Shown: positions 1 to 7,791, numbered from the stretch's first letter. The stretch is DNA of 13,545 nt from Chloroflexota bacterium (GCA_021796155.1 JAJYOO010000029.1:1-13545), one strand, 5' to 3'. The notes: generated from the letters alone by a model not told the origin. Numbers and translations are program-made.

Positions 1-1311
1 AAAGGCAAATTGCCTGATGGCCCATTCAAGGGCGTCCCATTTTTGATGAAAGATTTGATGGGCATGTTGGAAGGCATCCCGACGAGCCAGGGCAACAAGT
101 TGTGGAAAAATATCCCGGCTAAAGTTACATCAGAACTTGCCAAGCGTTGGGAAGCCAGCGGCGTAATTATTTTGGGTAAGACCAATACGCCGGAATTTGG
201 ACTCACGCCTTACACTGAATCAGATACGCTCGGCGCGGCTCATAATCCGTGGGATACAACGCGCACCACGGGCGGATCATCGGGCGGATCGGGAGCGTCG
301 GTGGCGGCCCGGTTTGTGCCAATCGCTTCGGGCGGGGACGGAGGCGGGTCCATCCGCATCCCGGCCTCGGCCTGCGGCGTGTTCGGATTCAAACCCACGC
401 GCGGACGCACTCCCACCGGTCCGATCATCGGCGAGGCGTGGGAAGGTTTTGCCATCGAGCACGTGCTGACGCGTTCGGTGCGCGACTCCGCCGCGATGTT
501 AGACGCAACCAAAGGCGGCGATGTCGGCGCGCCGTATGTGATTCAAGACGCGGGCCCGTTCTTGCCGGAAGTCAGCAAGAAGCCCGGAAAGTTGAAGATC
601 GCTTTTTCAACGAAACCGATGCTTGGAAAGAATGTCCATCCCGATTGTGTGAAGGGTGTAGAAGAAACAGTTGCGCTGCTCAAAAAACTTGGACATGATG
701 TTTTGGAAGATACTCCTGCCATCAACGGTGAAGAATATTCTCTGCAATTTTTGACGGTCATCGCCGCGCAAATCCGCGCGGACATCGAAGAAGCCGCGGA
801 AGTCGCGGACAAAAAAGTTTCATTGAATGATTTTGACATTTCAACATTTGGCGTTGGATTGTTCGGTACGATTTTGAAGGCGTCCGATTATGCGCGTGCC
901 ATGCGCTATTTGCAAATGGTCTCGCGCGAGATCGGTGACTTCTTTGAAGACTACGATGTGTTGTTGACGCCCACCTTGAACCAGCCTCCGGTTAAGATCG
1001 GTGCATTGAAGCCGACTCCAGCGGAGCAATCCCAAATCAAAATGATCGCGAACACTGGCATGACATGGATTCTCAACGCAATGGGAATCATCAAACCGCT
1101 CGCCGCGCAGACCTTTGAATTCATCCCGTGGACGCCCGTGTTCAACGTAACGGGACAGCCTGCGATGTCTGTGCCGCTGCATTGGAACGACGAAGGTTTG
1201 CCGATTGGCATGCACTTCGTCGGTAAATGGGGCGATGAAGCGACGTTGTTCCGCTTGGCAGGTCAGTTGGAAAAAGCCAAGCCGTGGTTCGATAAAGCGC
1301 CAGCATTATGA
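1..1311 (+). CDS. Amidase signature family hydrolase, 5' end cut by window
   Basis: This is the C-terminal 436 or so residues of an amidase-signature (AS) enzyme, a family that hydrolyses amide bonds with a Ser-cisSer-Lys triad. The frame is open from base 1, and the TTG at 10 is an internal Leu codon rather than a start. Counting from that codon as residue 1, the catalytic Lys is K14 in LMKDL. The bridging cis-Ser is S90 in [10 protein letters not shown] and the nucleophile is S114 in GGGSIRIPA. Their spacing (24 and 100 residues) fits the family. The C-terminal '[16 protein letters not shown]' and '[10 protein letters not shown]' motifs are also typical. There is no GatB or GatC gene beside it, and the C-terminal half resembles general amidases or 6-aminohexanoate-cyclic-dimer hydrolase-like enzymes more than GatA. 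The substrate is therefore unknown. The stop overlaps the next ATG (ATGA), which suggests coupling. Confidence 0.93.
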   Translation, partial: KGKLPDGPFKGVPFLMKDLMGMLEGIPTSQGNKLWKNIPAKVTSELAKRWEASGVIILGKTNTPEFGLTPYTESDTLGAAHNPWDTTRTTGGSSGGSGASVAARFVPIASGGDGGGSIRIPASACGVFGFKPTRGRTPTGPIIGEAWEGFAIEHVLTRSVRDSAAMLDATKGGDVGAPYVIQDAGPFLPEVSKKPGKLKIAFSTKPMLGKNVHPDCVKGVEETVALLKKLGHDVLEDTPAINGEEYSLQFLTVIAAQIRADIEEAAEVADKKVSLNDFDISTFGVGLFGTILKASDYARAMRYLQMVSREIGDFFEDYDVLLTPTLNQPPVKIGALKPTPAEQSQIKMIANTGMTWILNAMGIIKPLAAQTFEFIPWTPVFNVTGQPAMSVPLHWNDEGLPIGMHFVGKWGDEATLFRLAGQLEKAKPWFDKAPAL

Positions 1312-1922
1312 GCTCTCTAAGATTCTATTTGGGAAAAGTCTCAAGCTTTTTCGGAAATTTCCTGACGAGAATGGCAACAGGCGTATTAGTAGGTTTCGCG
1401 GCGGGAATATTTCTTTTTTTGATTCTTCAAAAGGATGTTTCCAGCTATGTGGTTTTGATAGTAGGTGCATTTGTTGGTGTTTTTGCAGAAATCTTTGTAG
1501 ACTTTGCCGACCAGGCTATTCGGGCCAAAAGATTGATTAACCCATTATGTAGAATCCTAGGCAGTATTGCTACAGAAGATAGTTGGATATATATTTCAGC
1601 CTGGCGCAGAGATATTGATGATTTGGAGCATTCTAAACTCTACAGAAATGATCCTAAACGGTTATCGCAACCGATAATTGTAGGATCGCAATATGTTTAT
1701 GGCAGAGGAGATGCAATTGCTCTTTCATATGTATATCAAGCGATTGAGAAGGCAACTAAAGGGGAGAAGAGGATTATCGTTGAAGATAGCGAGGAAATGT
1801 TAGATTATTGGAATAGAAGCGTTATTTGTATTGGCGCACATAACTCTAAAACGCGAGAAATCTTGGCTAAATTCAAAAATACCTTTTATCGCTTTGAATT
1901 GAATTACAGCATTATCGATTGA
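1308..1922 (+). CDS. Membrane-anchored protein of unknown function, N-terminal part of a probable split gene
   Basis: This 204-aa product has two hydrophobic segments (about residues 23-40 and 46-66), then a short basic stretch and a soluble alpha/beta region. The soluble part has a Gly-rich 'YGRGDAIALSYVYQAI' segment and ends in a strand-loop-helix 'VICIGAHNSKTREIL' that looks like half of a nucleotide-binding-like fold. The start overlaps the amidase stop as ATGA and has no Shine-Dalgarno, so translation would rely on coupling. ATG at codon 22 is an alternative. The stop TGA (1920-1922) falls in the middle of what appears to be one domain, because the next frame continues with the matching second half. 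The region is AT-richer than the amidase, consistent with recent acquisition. I cannot assign a function. Confidence 0.7.
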   Translation: MSSLRFYLGKVSSFFGNFLTRMATGVLVGFAAGIFLFLILQKDVSSYVVLIVGAFVGVFAEIFVDFADQAIRAKRLINPLCRILGSIATEDSWIYISAWRRDIDDLEHSKLYRNDPKRLSQPIIVGSQYVYGRGDAIALSYVYQAIEKATKGEKRIIVEDSEEMLDYWNRSVICIGAHNSKTREILAKFKNTFYRFELNYSIID

Positions 1923-2259
1923 ATCGAGCTCTGCCCAAACGATTAATAAAACTGGTGTCCGGTTTGTGGAAGGTGTTTCCCGCTCTATGGGAAGAGATAG
2001 TTCAGAAATCGATTACGCAGTAATTTTGAAGCTTAGAGATGAATATCACCCAGAGAAAAATATTTTGATTATTGCTGGGCTGGGTGACACAGGTACAGCA
2101 GGTGCGGCTTATTACTTGCTTAATCACTACAAAGAGCTTCCCTTTGATGGAGATTCTTTTGGAGTAATTATCGAAGTTCCCAGTGGTTACGAGTCGGCGC
2201 GAAGGATTGAATTCAGTAAAGTGTCAAGATTGTTCGACTTAAGCCTTCCTAAGGAATGA
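1903..2259 (+). pseudogene. C-terminal half of the same split gene (frameshifted continuation)
   Basis: The +1 frame relative to the 1308 gene is open from 1903, just after a TGA at 1900-1902. It encodes a segment with 'DYAVILKLRDEYHPEKN' followed by 'ILIIAGLGDTGTAGAAYYLL', a hydrophobic strand and Gly-rich loop typical of the second half of an alpha/beta domain. No convincing ribosome site precedes GTG 1966 or ATG 1987. The two frames overlap at 1903-1922, so one inserted or deleted base there would give a single protein of about 317 residues. I therefore read it as the broken or mis-sequenced 3' part of the upstream gene. If it is instead translated separately, the product is at most 97 aa. 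The stop at 2257-2259 lies 4 bases before the next gene. Confidence 0.6.
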
Positions 2260-2263
2260 AAAG

Positions 2264-2497
2264 ATGACGACTATGTTCACTAACTCGAATTATTTGTACT
2301 GCCCTAAATGCGAAGGTTTAATGCGTTTGCGAAGTGACCATAGCTTTCCCTTGCCGTCTGGTAATGCCGCAGGGACTGCAACGCAGTTAGTTAACTCAAC
2401 CGGGACAGTCAATTCTAATCAAACATGGTATGAGTATTATTGCCCCAACTGTGGGAACACAATTAGCAGCCTTATACGATATAACGAACCGGATTAA
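2264..2497 (+). CDS. Small zinc-ribbon protein
   Basis: This 77-aa protein has two CxxC knuckles, CPKC (C13, C16) and CPNC (C60, C63), 43 residues apart, which would form a zinc ribbon. The loop between them is long and rich in Ser, Thr, Asn and Gly. An AAGGA at 2251-2255 sits 8 bases from the ATG, so the start is well supported. It begins 4 bases after the preceding stop and is probably co-transcribed with it. It ends 5 bases from the convergent remnant of an ABC transporter gene. There is no membrane segment or recognisable catalytic motif. A nucleic-acid or protein-binding role is possible, but the sequence does not show one. Confidence 0.7.
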   Translation: MTTMFTNSNYLYCPKCEGLMRLRSDHSFPLPSGNAAGTATQLVNSTGTVNSNQTWYEYYCPNCGNTISSLIRYNEPD

Positions 2498-2502
2498 TAA
2501 AG

Positions 2503-2621
2503 TTAAACCCTCTCTCTCTTGAACTGCGTCTCATACAATTGGGCATATAACCCATTTTGCATGAGCAACTCATCATGCGTGCCGCGCTCGATAATTTGTC
2601 CGCGATCCATCAGTAAAATCA
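2503..2621 (-). pseudogene. 3' remnant of a paralogous ABC exporter gene
   Basis: This stretch encodes only the last 39 residues of an ABC exporter ATPase domain and its stop (tta at 2503-2505). It matches the 3' end of the intact exporter at 2723-2841 at 104 of 119 bases by hand alignment. The protein differs at only 3 of 39 positions (L/V, Q/R, I/V). Homology stops exactly where the inverted-repeat element begins at about 2623. Most differences are silent, which suggests a former tandem paralogue that was under selection before being deleted down to its tail. An ORF read across remnant, element and exporter tail (2503-2775) is chimeric and not a credible gene. Confidence 0.82.
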
Positions 2622-2622
2622 G

Positions 2623-2718
2623 AGACCTGACATGTCTTCGCGAGGACATCATAAACTGTGGCACATGTCCCCGTAATCGTTTTGGTTGACCACGGCGCGG
2701 ATGAGACATGTCAGGTCT
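2623..2718. repeat. 96-bp element with perfect 14-bp terminal inverted repeats
   Basis: The left end AGACCTGACATGTC (2623-2636) and right end GACATGTCAGGTCT (2705-2718) are exact reverse complements. The left end also carries a nested near-palindrome, ATGTCTTCGCGAGGACAT (2631-2648 region), with one mismatched pair. The 68-bp interior has no credible ORF. No obvious target-site duplication flanks it. It sits 4 bases beyond the stop of the intact exporter and directly abuts the paralogue remnant, so it marks the deletion or duplication junction. It could be a MITE-like element or a member of a dispersed palindromic repeat family. Confidence 0.85.
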
Positions 2719-2722
2719 GTTG

Positions 2723-4693
2723 TTACACTCTTTCTCTCTTGAACTGCGTTTCATACAACTGAGCATATAACCCATTTTGCATCAGCAACTCATCATGCGT
2801 GCCGCGCTCGACGATTCTGCCTCGATCCATTACTAAAATCAAATCTGCCGCGAGAATCGTGGACAGGCGATGAGCAATCACAATTGAAGTCCGTCCAGCC
2901 ATGACGCGCTTAAGGGCCTCTTGAATCAACGACTCTGATTCGCTATCGAGATGGCTTGTCGCTTCATCGAGCACCAAAATCTTTGGGTCTTTCAAAATCA
3001 CACGTGCCAACGCGATGCGTTGTTTCTCTCCGCCGCTCAGACGATAACCGCGCTCGCCAACAATCGTGTCGTAACCATCGGTTAAGTCGACAATGAAGTT
3101 GTGAATGTTCGCTGCCTTTGCCGCGGCTTCGATCTCGGCTTGCGTCGCGTCCATCCTCGCATACGTCAGGTTGGTGCGGATCGTGTCGTGGAACAAATAG
3201 TTCTCTTGCGTCACCATGCCAATCGCGGACGAAAGCGAATCGAGCGTGACATTTTTCAAATCGTGTCCATCAATGCGGATGATTCCGCTGGTTGGGTCGT
3301 AGAGGCGCGGGATGAGATACGTCATCGTGGTTTTGCCCGCGCCCGAAGGTCCGACAAGAGCGACGAGTTGGCCGGGTTTGGCGTGGAAGGAAATATCTTC
3401 CAGTGCGACTTCGCGAGCTTGCGACATCGTCCCGGCAGGGGATGACGCCGCGTCGGACTCCACCTCATCCGTGTCGCCGTTTGAGCGACCATTTTTGCCG
3501 TCGCCGCTTTTCGTCAAAGAAAGAACGCCGCCGACATCTTCCATGCGCCCGTAGCGTTTGACTTCCTTCAACAATTTGCTTTCATCAATATCATAGTTGA
3601 ACGTGACATTTTCAAAGACCAAATCGCCTTTGACATCCTTCAGTTCAACAGCCTCTTTATTCTCGACGATGTCATGCGGCAGGTCGAGCAGTTCGAAGAC
3701 GCGCTCGAAGCTGACCATCGAAGTGGAAAAGTCAACGGGTGCGGATGCCAAACCTTGAAGCGTTCCATAAAGCTGTCCGAGATACGAACCGAAGGCGACG
3801 ATGGTACCGACCGTGAACGAACCTTGAATGACATAATATCCACCCAATCCGTAGACAAGTGCTGTGCCCACCGCGCTGACGAGTCCGAGGATCATAAAGA
3901 AGGTCGAGCCGACCACCGCGCGTTCCACGCCAATATCGCGCACCTTGGAAGCGCGTTCGCTGAAGCGCGCATTCTCTTCCTTTGAACGTCCAAATAATTT
4001 AACCAGCAGCGCGCCGCCGATGTTGAGTGTCTCGTTCATGTGCGCGTTCATCTCGGCATTCAATTCCATGGACCGCCGGGCTGCATCGCGCAAGACGGTT
4101 CCCAATCGTTGGGCGGCGATGATGAACAACGGCAGGATCAGCACGCTGACAATTGTTAGCCGCCACTCGAGGCTCAACATGACGGCCAGCAAAGCAATCG
4201 TCTCGATGATGTTGGTGATGATGTTGACAATCGTGTTGCTGATGGCGTTTTGCGCACCGACTACATCGTTGTTGAGTCGGCTCATCAACTCGCCGACTTT
4301 GGTGTTGGTGAAGAATCGCAAGCTCATGCGCTGCAGGCGCGAGAACAACGCCACGCGCAAGTCAAAAGTCACGCCTTCGCCGACAGCGGAGTTCAATCGC
4401 CTTTGAGCGACAGCAATCCCGCCGTTGAGGATGGGCAGAAACAACAATGCCAGCGCCAGCAGGATCAGTTTGTGTAAATCTTTTTGCGGGAGAACCTGGT
4501 CAATCATCGTGCGGAAGATGAGCGGCGAGATCAAGCTCACGCCTGTGCTGAGCAGGATCAATACCAGCATCCCGGTAATTCCCCGCCAATACGGACGCGC
4601 GTACGAAAGCACGCGTAAGAGAAGTTCGCGCGTCAATTTGGGCTTTTGGTCGCCCGCGCGCATCGCCATAAACATACTGCCACCATGCCACAT
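2723..4693 (-). CDS. ABC exporter, fused TMD-NBD half-transporter
   Basis: This 656-aa protein is a type IV (exporter-type) ABC half-transporter that would dimerise in the membrane and use ATP to move lipids, peptides or drugs outward. The transmembrane domain spans about residues 20-330. The ATPase domain has Walker A GPSGAGKT (448-455), Q-loop Q496, signature LSGGEKQR (552-559), Walker [10 protein letters not shown] (E577) and H-loop H608, so it should be active. An unusual hydrophilic insert of about 55-60 residues (roughly 370-427, rich in Gly, Ser, Asp and Lys) separates the first ATPase strand '[11 protein letters not shown]' from '[14 protein letters not shown]', which normally lie close together. 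An AGGAG (4705-4709) lies 11 bases before the ATG. ATG 4675 is an alternative start. A close paralogue once lay downstream, so it may have worked as one half of a heterodimer. The substrate is unknown. Confidence 0.93.
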   Translation of the reverse strand: MWHGGSMFMAMRAGDQKPKLTRELLLRVLSYARPYWRGITGMLVLILLSTGVSLISPLIFRTMIDQVLPQKDLHKLILLALALLFLPILNGGIAVAQRRLNSAVGEGVTFDLRVALFSRLQRMSLRFFTNTKVGELMSRLNNDVVGAQNAISNTIVNIITNIIETIALLAVMLSLEWRLTIVSVLILPLFIIAAQRLGTVLRDAARRSMELNAEMNAHMNETLNIGGALLVKLFGRSKEENARFSERASKVRDIGVERAVVGSTFFMILGLVSAVGTALVYGLGGYYVIQGSFTVGTIVAFGSYLGQLYGTLQGLASAPVDFSTSMVSFERVFELLDLPHDIVENKEAVELKDVKGDLVFENVTFNYDIDESKLLKEVKRYGRMEDVGGVLSLTKSGDGKNGRSNGDTDEVESDAASSPAGTMSQAREVALEDISFHAKPGQLVALVGPSGAGKTTMTYLIPRLYDPTSGIIRIDGHDLKNVTLDSLSSAIGMVTQENYLFHDTIRTNLTYARMDATQAEIEAAAKAANIHNFIVDLTDGYDTIVGERGYRLSGGEKQRIALARVILKDPKILVLDEATSHLDSESESLIQEALKRVMAGRTSIVIAHRLSTILAADLILVMDRGRIVERGTHDELLMQNGLYAQLYETQFKRERV

Positions 4694-4844
4694 GCCTTTT
4701 TAGTCTCCTAGTTATATCGTTCGATAGTTTTGTAGTTACAAATTTTGTCACCACCGAACTATGCAACTATAAAACCATCAAACTAAATATGCAACTGGAC
4801 GAGCGGGGAGGTTAATGAAAGTATGACGCGAGTGGAGCAGTATA
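4694..4844. repeat. Intergenic region of degenerate 'aacta' motifs with an imperfect hairpin
   Basis: This divergent intergenic region is dense in short related words (aactat, caactat, aaacta, caact). It contains inverted arms GATAGTTTTGTAGTT (4723-4737) and AACTATAAAACCATC (4765-4779), which pair at 13 of 15 positions plus one G-U on the + strand. The promoters of the ABC exporter and of the FRG gene must lie here. TATAAC at 4712-4717 on the minus strand is a weak -10 candidate for the exporter. I see no ORF. Confidence 0.5.
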
Positions 4845-5669
4845 ATGATTTATATTGTTTTTGCGGAGGAATTTGTGAGCACGGATTTCACGCCTTCAAA
4901 CTGGAATGAGCTTATTCAAATGCTCTATGACATTCCTAAAGATCGGGATTTAAACCGATATCGGTCAGATTATTTTTATAGAGGATTGGCCGACGCCTCC
5001 TGGAAACTGGAAAGCAGTTTGATGCGTCTCGGCGGAGATTATCATAAGGTGGAAGGAGCCTTGCTGAGAAATTTTGTTAAGTATGCAGAACTTGGAACGC
5101 TGCCCTCGGATAACTTCTGGGTGCAGTTGGCAATTGCGCAGCATCATGGATTGCCAACGCGCTTGATAGATTGGACAGTATCTCCACAGGTTGCCCTGCA
5201 TTTTGCAACAGCGGAACTGGAACATTATGACAAGGATGGGGTTATCTGGTGCCTCGACGCAAATAGATCGCGCCGCGACCTTCCAAAAGAGTTTTGGAAA
5301 ATCCTTGATGATGAATATGCCTATTTGTTCTCTGCCGAAATGCTTAAGAATATAAAATCGTTCAGGGAATTCGACAAATATGGACAGGACAAGGATTTTA
5401 TTCTTTTCTTTGAGCCGCCTGCTTTAGATTCTCGAATTGTCACTCAAGGTGCTATATTATCGGTAATGCCTAGCGTTCAGACGCGGTTGAGCGATTATCT
5501 CCATCGGAATCCAGATTTGTATCAGCGTATTATCATTCCCAAGGAACTCAAATGGGAAATTCGAGATAAACTTGATCAAGACTACATAACGGAGCGGAGT
5601 CTGTTTCCCGGACTGGATGGGTTAAGCCGCTGGTTGAAAAGACGTTATGGCCCTGGTGGTATTCCTTAG
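4845..5669 (+). CDS. FRG domain-containing protein
   Basis: This 274-aa protein has the hallmarks of the FRG domain (Pfam PF08867). There is an aromatic-RG motif 'YFYRGLAD' (residues 43-50, YRG in place of FRG). There is also the signature 'AQHHGLPTRLIDW' (98-110), followed by a helix 'SPQVALHFATAEL'. The domain fills the protein, with no membrane segment or fused effector. FRG proteins are common in accessory gene sets and have been linked to toxin and phage-defence loci, but no biochemical activity is certain. GGAG (4834-4837) sits 7 bases before the ATG and supports the start. Codon use is AT-richer than in the exporter and MiaB. The neighbours are not obvious defence genes, so it may act alone. 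Family assignment is firm, function is not. Confidence 0.85.
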   Translation: MIYIVFAEEFVSTDFTPSNWNELIQMLYDIPKDRDLNRYRSDYFYRGLADASWKLESSLMRLGGDYHKVEGALLRNFVKYAELGTLPSDNFWVQLAIAQHHGLPTRLIDWTVSPQVALHFATAELEHYDKDGVIWCLDANRSRRDLPKEFWKILDDEYAYLFSAEMLKNIKSFREFDKYGQDKDFILFFEPPALDSRIVTQGAILSVMPSVQTRLSDYLHRNPDLYQRIIIPKELKWEIRDKLDQDYITERSLFPGLDGLSRWLKRRYGPGGIP

Positions 5670-5740
5670 ATTGAATGCTGTTGATTTACGTAGATGGCTT
5701 TTTGCCGCATCGCAACTTTAGATGCTCAATGGAGACCATT

Positions 5741-6124
5741 ATGCTTCCCATGCATCAGATCGAAACTTTTCTCGAACGCACTTCTCCAGATTTACGCGAC
5801 ATCGTTTTTGAATTGAGAAACATCATTGCCTCGGTCGCGCCGGATGCTGTTGAGGTCATCCGCTGGGGAGGGTTGAGTTATTTCCACGAGGGACGCGGCG
5901 GAATCGTCAGCGCAGGGATTTGTCAGATTGGACTTCACGAAGATCATATTCGCCTCGCGTTTATCCACGGTGCTTTTTTGTCCGACCTGCGGCATCTGCT
6001 TGAAGGGAAGGAAAAATACAAACGATTTATCCGAATCGATTCGTTTGAGAATGCCCCGTGGGATTATTTGAAGGAATTGATCGTATCTGCGTCGCAGTTT
6101 GACCCCTACTCGATGCGAGCTTGA
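5741..6124 (+). CDS. DUF1801-like protein (YdhG-like fold)
   Basis: This is a 127-aa protein from the chosen start. The pattern fits the DUF1801 family: 'IETFLERTSPDLRDIVFELRNIIASVAPDAVEVIRWGG', a central sheet 'GIVSAGICQIGLHEDHIRLAFIHGAFL', then a lysine-rich 'LLEGKEKYKRFIRI' and a C-terminal helix. This is a small soluble alpha/beta protein family that includes a proposed iron chaperone in Bacillus, but most members are uncharacterised. The frame stays open back to 5675. I chose ATG 5741 because GGAG (5731-5734) lies 6 bases upstream and the family similarity begins just after it. It follows the FRG gene by 71 bases with no visible terminator, so the two may share a transcript. Confidence 0.75.
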   Translation: MLPMHQIETFLERTSPDLRDIVFELRNIIASVAPDAVEVIRWGGLSYFHEGRGGIVSAGICQIGLHEDHIRLAFIHGAFLSDLRHLLEGKEKYKRFIRIDSFENAPWDYLKELIVSASQFDPYSMRA

Positions 6125-6166
6125 AAGATGAAAAATATCCTGTGCTAAGGAGGCGGCATTTACTCC

Positions 6167-6676
6167 ATGTATCCAATACGTAAGCGTTTTCTCGTAGGAG
6201 TGGTGTTGGGCTTAATCATTTTGTGGGTTGGTTATAACTTGCTCGCTTCAGAAATCGCTCAGAGAGATAACAGGGAAGCCTTCGCCCGCGTGCAACATCC
6301 TCAGGGAACTTCCCTGGTCGATTCTTTGAACATGAAGATCGAATATTATCCTGCCACGTATGCTGACGACTCCATTCGCTTTAAATCTGCGTATTTGGTG
6401 GGGGAGTTGAGAAGATATACGGGCAGTTGGGATGGCATCCAAACGTTCTACGGCAACGAAAAAGTGAAAGATGATATACCCATCATGCTGATGCCTATTG
6501 AGTTTCACACAATCGGCCAACGTATATCGCTGGATGCTGTAGACGGAATTGTTTTCGACCCTTTTGCCTACGATGTTCTATCTGCAGTGCAGGATCATTA
6601 TCGCTTTTGGGGCGCACCGCAAAGTCTAAACGAAGCCGAAAAGAACCTTTATTTGATTTATGGAGTATGGCAATAA
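6167..6676 (+). CDS. Single-pass membrane protein of unknown function
   Basis: This 169-aa protein begins with a basic head (MYPIRKR) and one hydrophobic segment (about residues 8-27). It is therefore either an N-terminal anchor with about 140 residues outside the membrane, or an uncleaved signal. The exported part has no cysteines and no motif I recognise. A strong AAGGAGG (6147-6153) lies 13 bases from ATG 6167, unusually far. An in-frame ATT at 6158 would be only 4 bases away and could be a non-standard start. It lies 42 bases after the DUF1801-like gene on the same strand. Confidence 0.6.
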   Translation: MYPIRKRFLVGVVLGLIILWVGYNLLASEIAQRDNREAFARVQHPQGTSLVDSLNMKIEYYPATYADDSIRFKSAYLVGELRRYTGSWDGIQTFYGNEKVKDDIPIMLMPIEFHTIGQRISLDAVDGIVFDPFAYDVLSAVQDHYRFWGAPQSLNEAEKNLYLIYGVWQ

Positions 6677-6731
6677 AAATGGCCAATGGGACGAAAGCAT
6701 GTTGGTTTCTTATTAAGGGTAAAATTACAAG

Positions 6732-7385
6732 ATGAAACTACTTAGTGTTAACATTGGTGAAAAGCGAACACAGCCAAAGGGCGATGAATTGGAAATCACA
6801 GGGATTTATAAACTGCCAACACAGGAACCTGTAGAGATCAAATCGCTGGGCATTCCGCAAGACGTGATCTGCGATACAAAGGATCATGGCGGGCCGGACC
6901 AGGCAATTTATATTTATGGAATGGTTGATTACGCGTGGTGGTCAAATGAATTGGGCAAGAAACTTGAGCCGGGGACGTTCGGCGAAAACTTGACCATCAG
7001 CGAGTTGGAAAGCACGCAATTCAACATCGGCGACCGATTGCATGTTGGAACAACAATTCTTGAAATCACGGCGCCGCGCATTCCATGTTCCACGCTGGCA
7101 AGGCGGATGGGCGATCCGCACTTCGTCAAGAAATATACTCAAGCCGCGCGTCCCGGTTTGTATTGCCGCGTAATTCAAGAGGGGTTCGTCCAAGTGAGCA
7201 ATGAAGTACGAGTCGAACTTTATCGAGGCAAGACAAGTTCCATCGCGGATATCTTTCGTGATTATCACAACAAGGAAATCAGCGCGGAGCAGCTACGTCA
7301 TCATCTCAGCGCGCCGGTTGCCATCCGCCTGCGACAGGATTTGGAAAATCATCTGCAAAGGGTTCTGGAAAAGAATCAAACTTGA
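6732..7385 (+). CDS. MOSC domain protein, YiiM-like
   Basis: This 217-aa protein belongs to the MOSC family, whose members bind molybdenum cofactor or act as sulfur carriers in cofactor-linked chemistry. Diagnostic motifs are 'DHGGPDQAIYIY' (51-62), 'GTFGENLTISEL' (81-92) and 'APRIPCSTL' with the conserved Cys C119, the expected ligand or sulfur-carrying residue. After the beta-barrel, residues of about 165-215 form the small three-helix tail seen in E. coli YiiM-type proteins ('SIADIFRDYHNKEISAEQL'). The length fits that subgroup. YiiM acts as a hydroxylaminopurine reductase in E. coli, and the same role here is an inference. The Shine-Dalgarno is weak (AAGGG at 6716-6720, about 11 bases away). 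Confidence 0.9.
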   Translation: MKLLSVNIGEKRTQPKGDELEITGIYKLPTQEPVEIKSLGIPQDVICDTKDHGGPDQAIYIYGMVDYAWWSNELGKKLEPGTFGENLTISELESTQFNIGDRLHVGTTILEITAPRIPCSTLARRMGDPHFVKKYTQAARPGLYCRVIQEGFVQVSNEVRVELYRGKTSSIADIFRDYHNKEISAEQLRHHLSAPVAIRLRQDLENHLQRVLEKNQT

Positions 7386-7409
7386 TTTTCAGACCATCGA
7401 AAATTTAAG

Positions 7410-7438
7410 TTGTAAATCTAGAAAATATGTTCTATAAT
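7410..7438 (+). promoter_or_regulatory. Near-consensus sigma-70-type promoter
   Basis: TTGTAA (7410-7415) and TATAAT (7433-7438) are separated by exactly 17 bases. The predicted start of transcription is near 7445, giving a leader of about 25 bases for the 72-aa protein that follows. This is the best promoter in the window. Confidence 0.75.
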
Positions 7439-7469
7439 TGTGGCATCCACCTTAGACAAGGAGATGACC

Positions 7470-7688
7470 ATGATTCCCATCAACCAAACCATCCCAATGC
7501 AAGTGAATGAGATTGCGTCCAAGACCGGCAAGTCGTTCGAGGACTTGACCGACATCGTCCGCTGGACCGGCCTGACCGATCCCAACAAAATTCGCTGGAT
7601 GCTGCAGCGCGAATATCGCCTGGGCTATGAAGAAGCGAAATTGCTCGTCCGTGTCATGTTGGAATCCAACTTGAAGGGAGCCGGATAG
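7470..7688 (+). CDS. DUF4287-like small protein
   Basis: This is a 72-aa soluble helical protein. The pattern 'IASKTGKSFEDL..IVRWTGL....KIRWMLQREYRLGYEEAKLLV' resembles DUF4287 (a TGKS-type N-terminus, then a 'WL..E..LG...A' segment). The function of that family is unknown. The frame is open back to 7440, but AAGGAG at 7458-7463 is 6 bases before ATG 7470. The upstream promoter would also place codons 7440-7445 before the transcript starts, so 7470 is the right start. It has its own promoter, so it is probably a monocistronic and well-expressed gene. It converges on miaB, with a hairpin between them. Confidence 0.75.
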   Translation: MIPINQTIPMQVNEIASKTGKSFEDLTDIVRWTGLTDPNKIRWMLQREYRLGYEEAKLLVRVMLESNLKGAG

Positions 7689-7693
7689 TTATG

Positions 7694-7734
7694 AAAAAAA
7701 CGATACTTCAGGAGATTTACCTGAAGCATCGTTT
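7694..7734 (-). terminator. Rho-independent terminator of miaB
   Basis: On the minus strand a 15-bp stem (AAACGATGCTTCAGG with CCTGAAGTATCGTTT, one G-U pair) and a 7-base loop are followed by seven T. Read on the plus strand, the wobble becomes an A-C mismatch and no T run follows. The element therefore mainly serves miaB, although it may partly stop the convergent 72-aa gene too. Confidence 0.85.
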
Positions 7735-7791
7735 AGCACTTTAGGGAAAATGTTTTGCGGAATTCTGTAGATAGACCAATTTTTGTTAGCG

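Noticed and set aside
197..1211. ORFs on both strands within the amidase
   Set aside because: They are Arg- and Ala-rich shadows of the amidase frame, without motifs or starts.
2503..2775. 90-aa minus-strand ORF
   Set aside because: It is a chimera of the exporter 3' end read out of frame, the inverted-repeat element and the paralogue remnant. Only the last 39 codons have meaning.
3101..4406. Several plus-strand ORFs of 70-180 aa opposite the ABC exporter
   Set aside because: They are shadows of a GC-rich coding strand, with no ribosome sites and low-complexity products. The minus-strand protein has every expected motif.
7385..7404. Possible terminator ATTTTC/GAAAAT after the MOSC gene
   Set aside because: The stem is only 6 bp, AT-rich, and has no T run. 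It is too weak to call.
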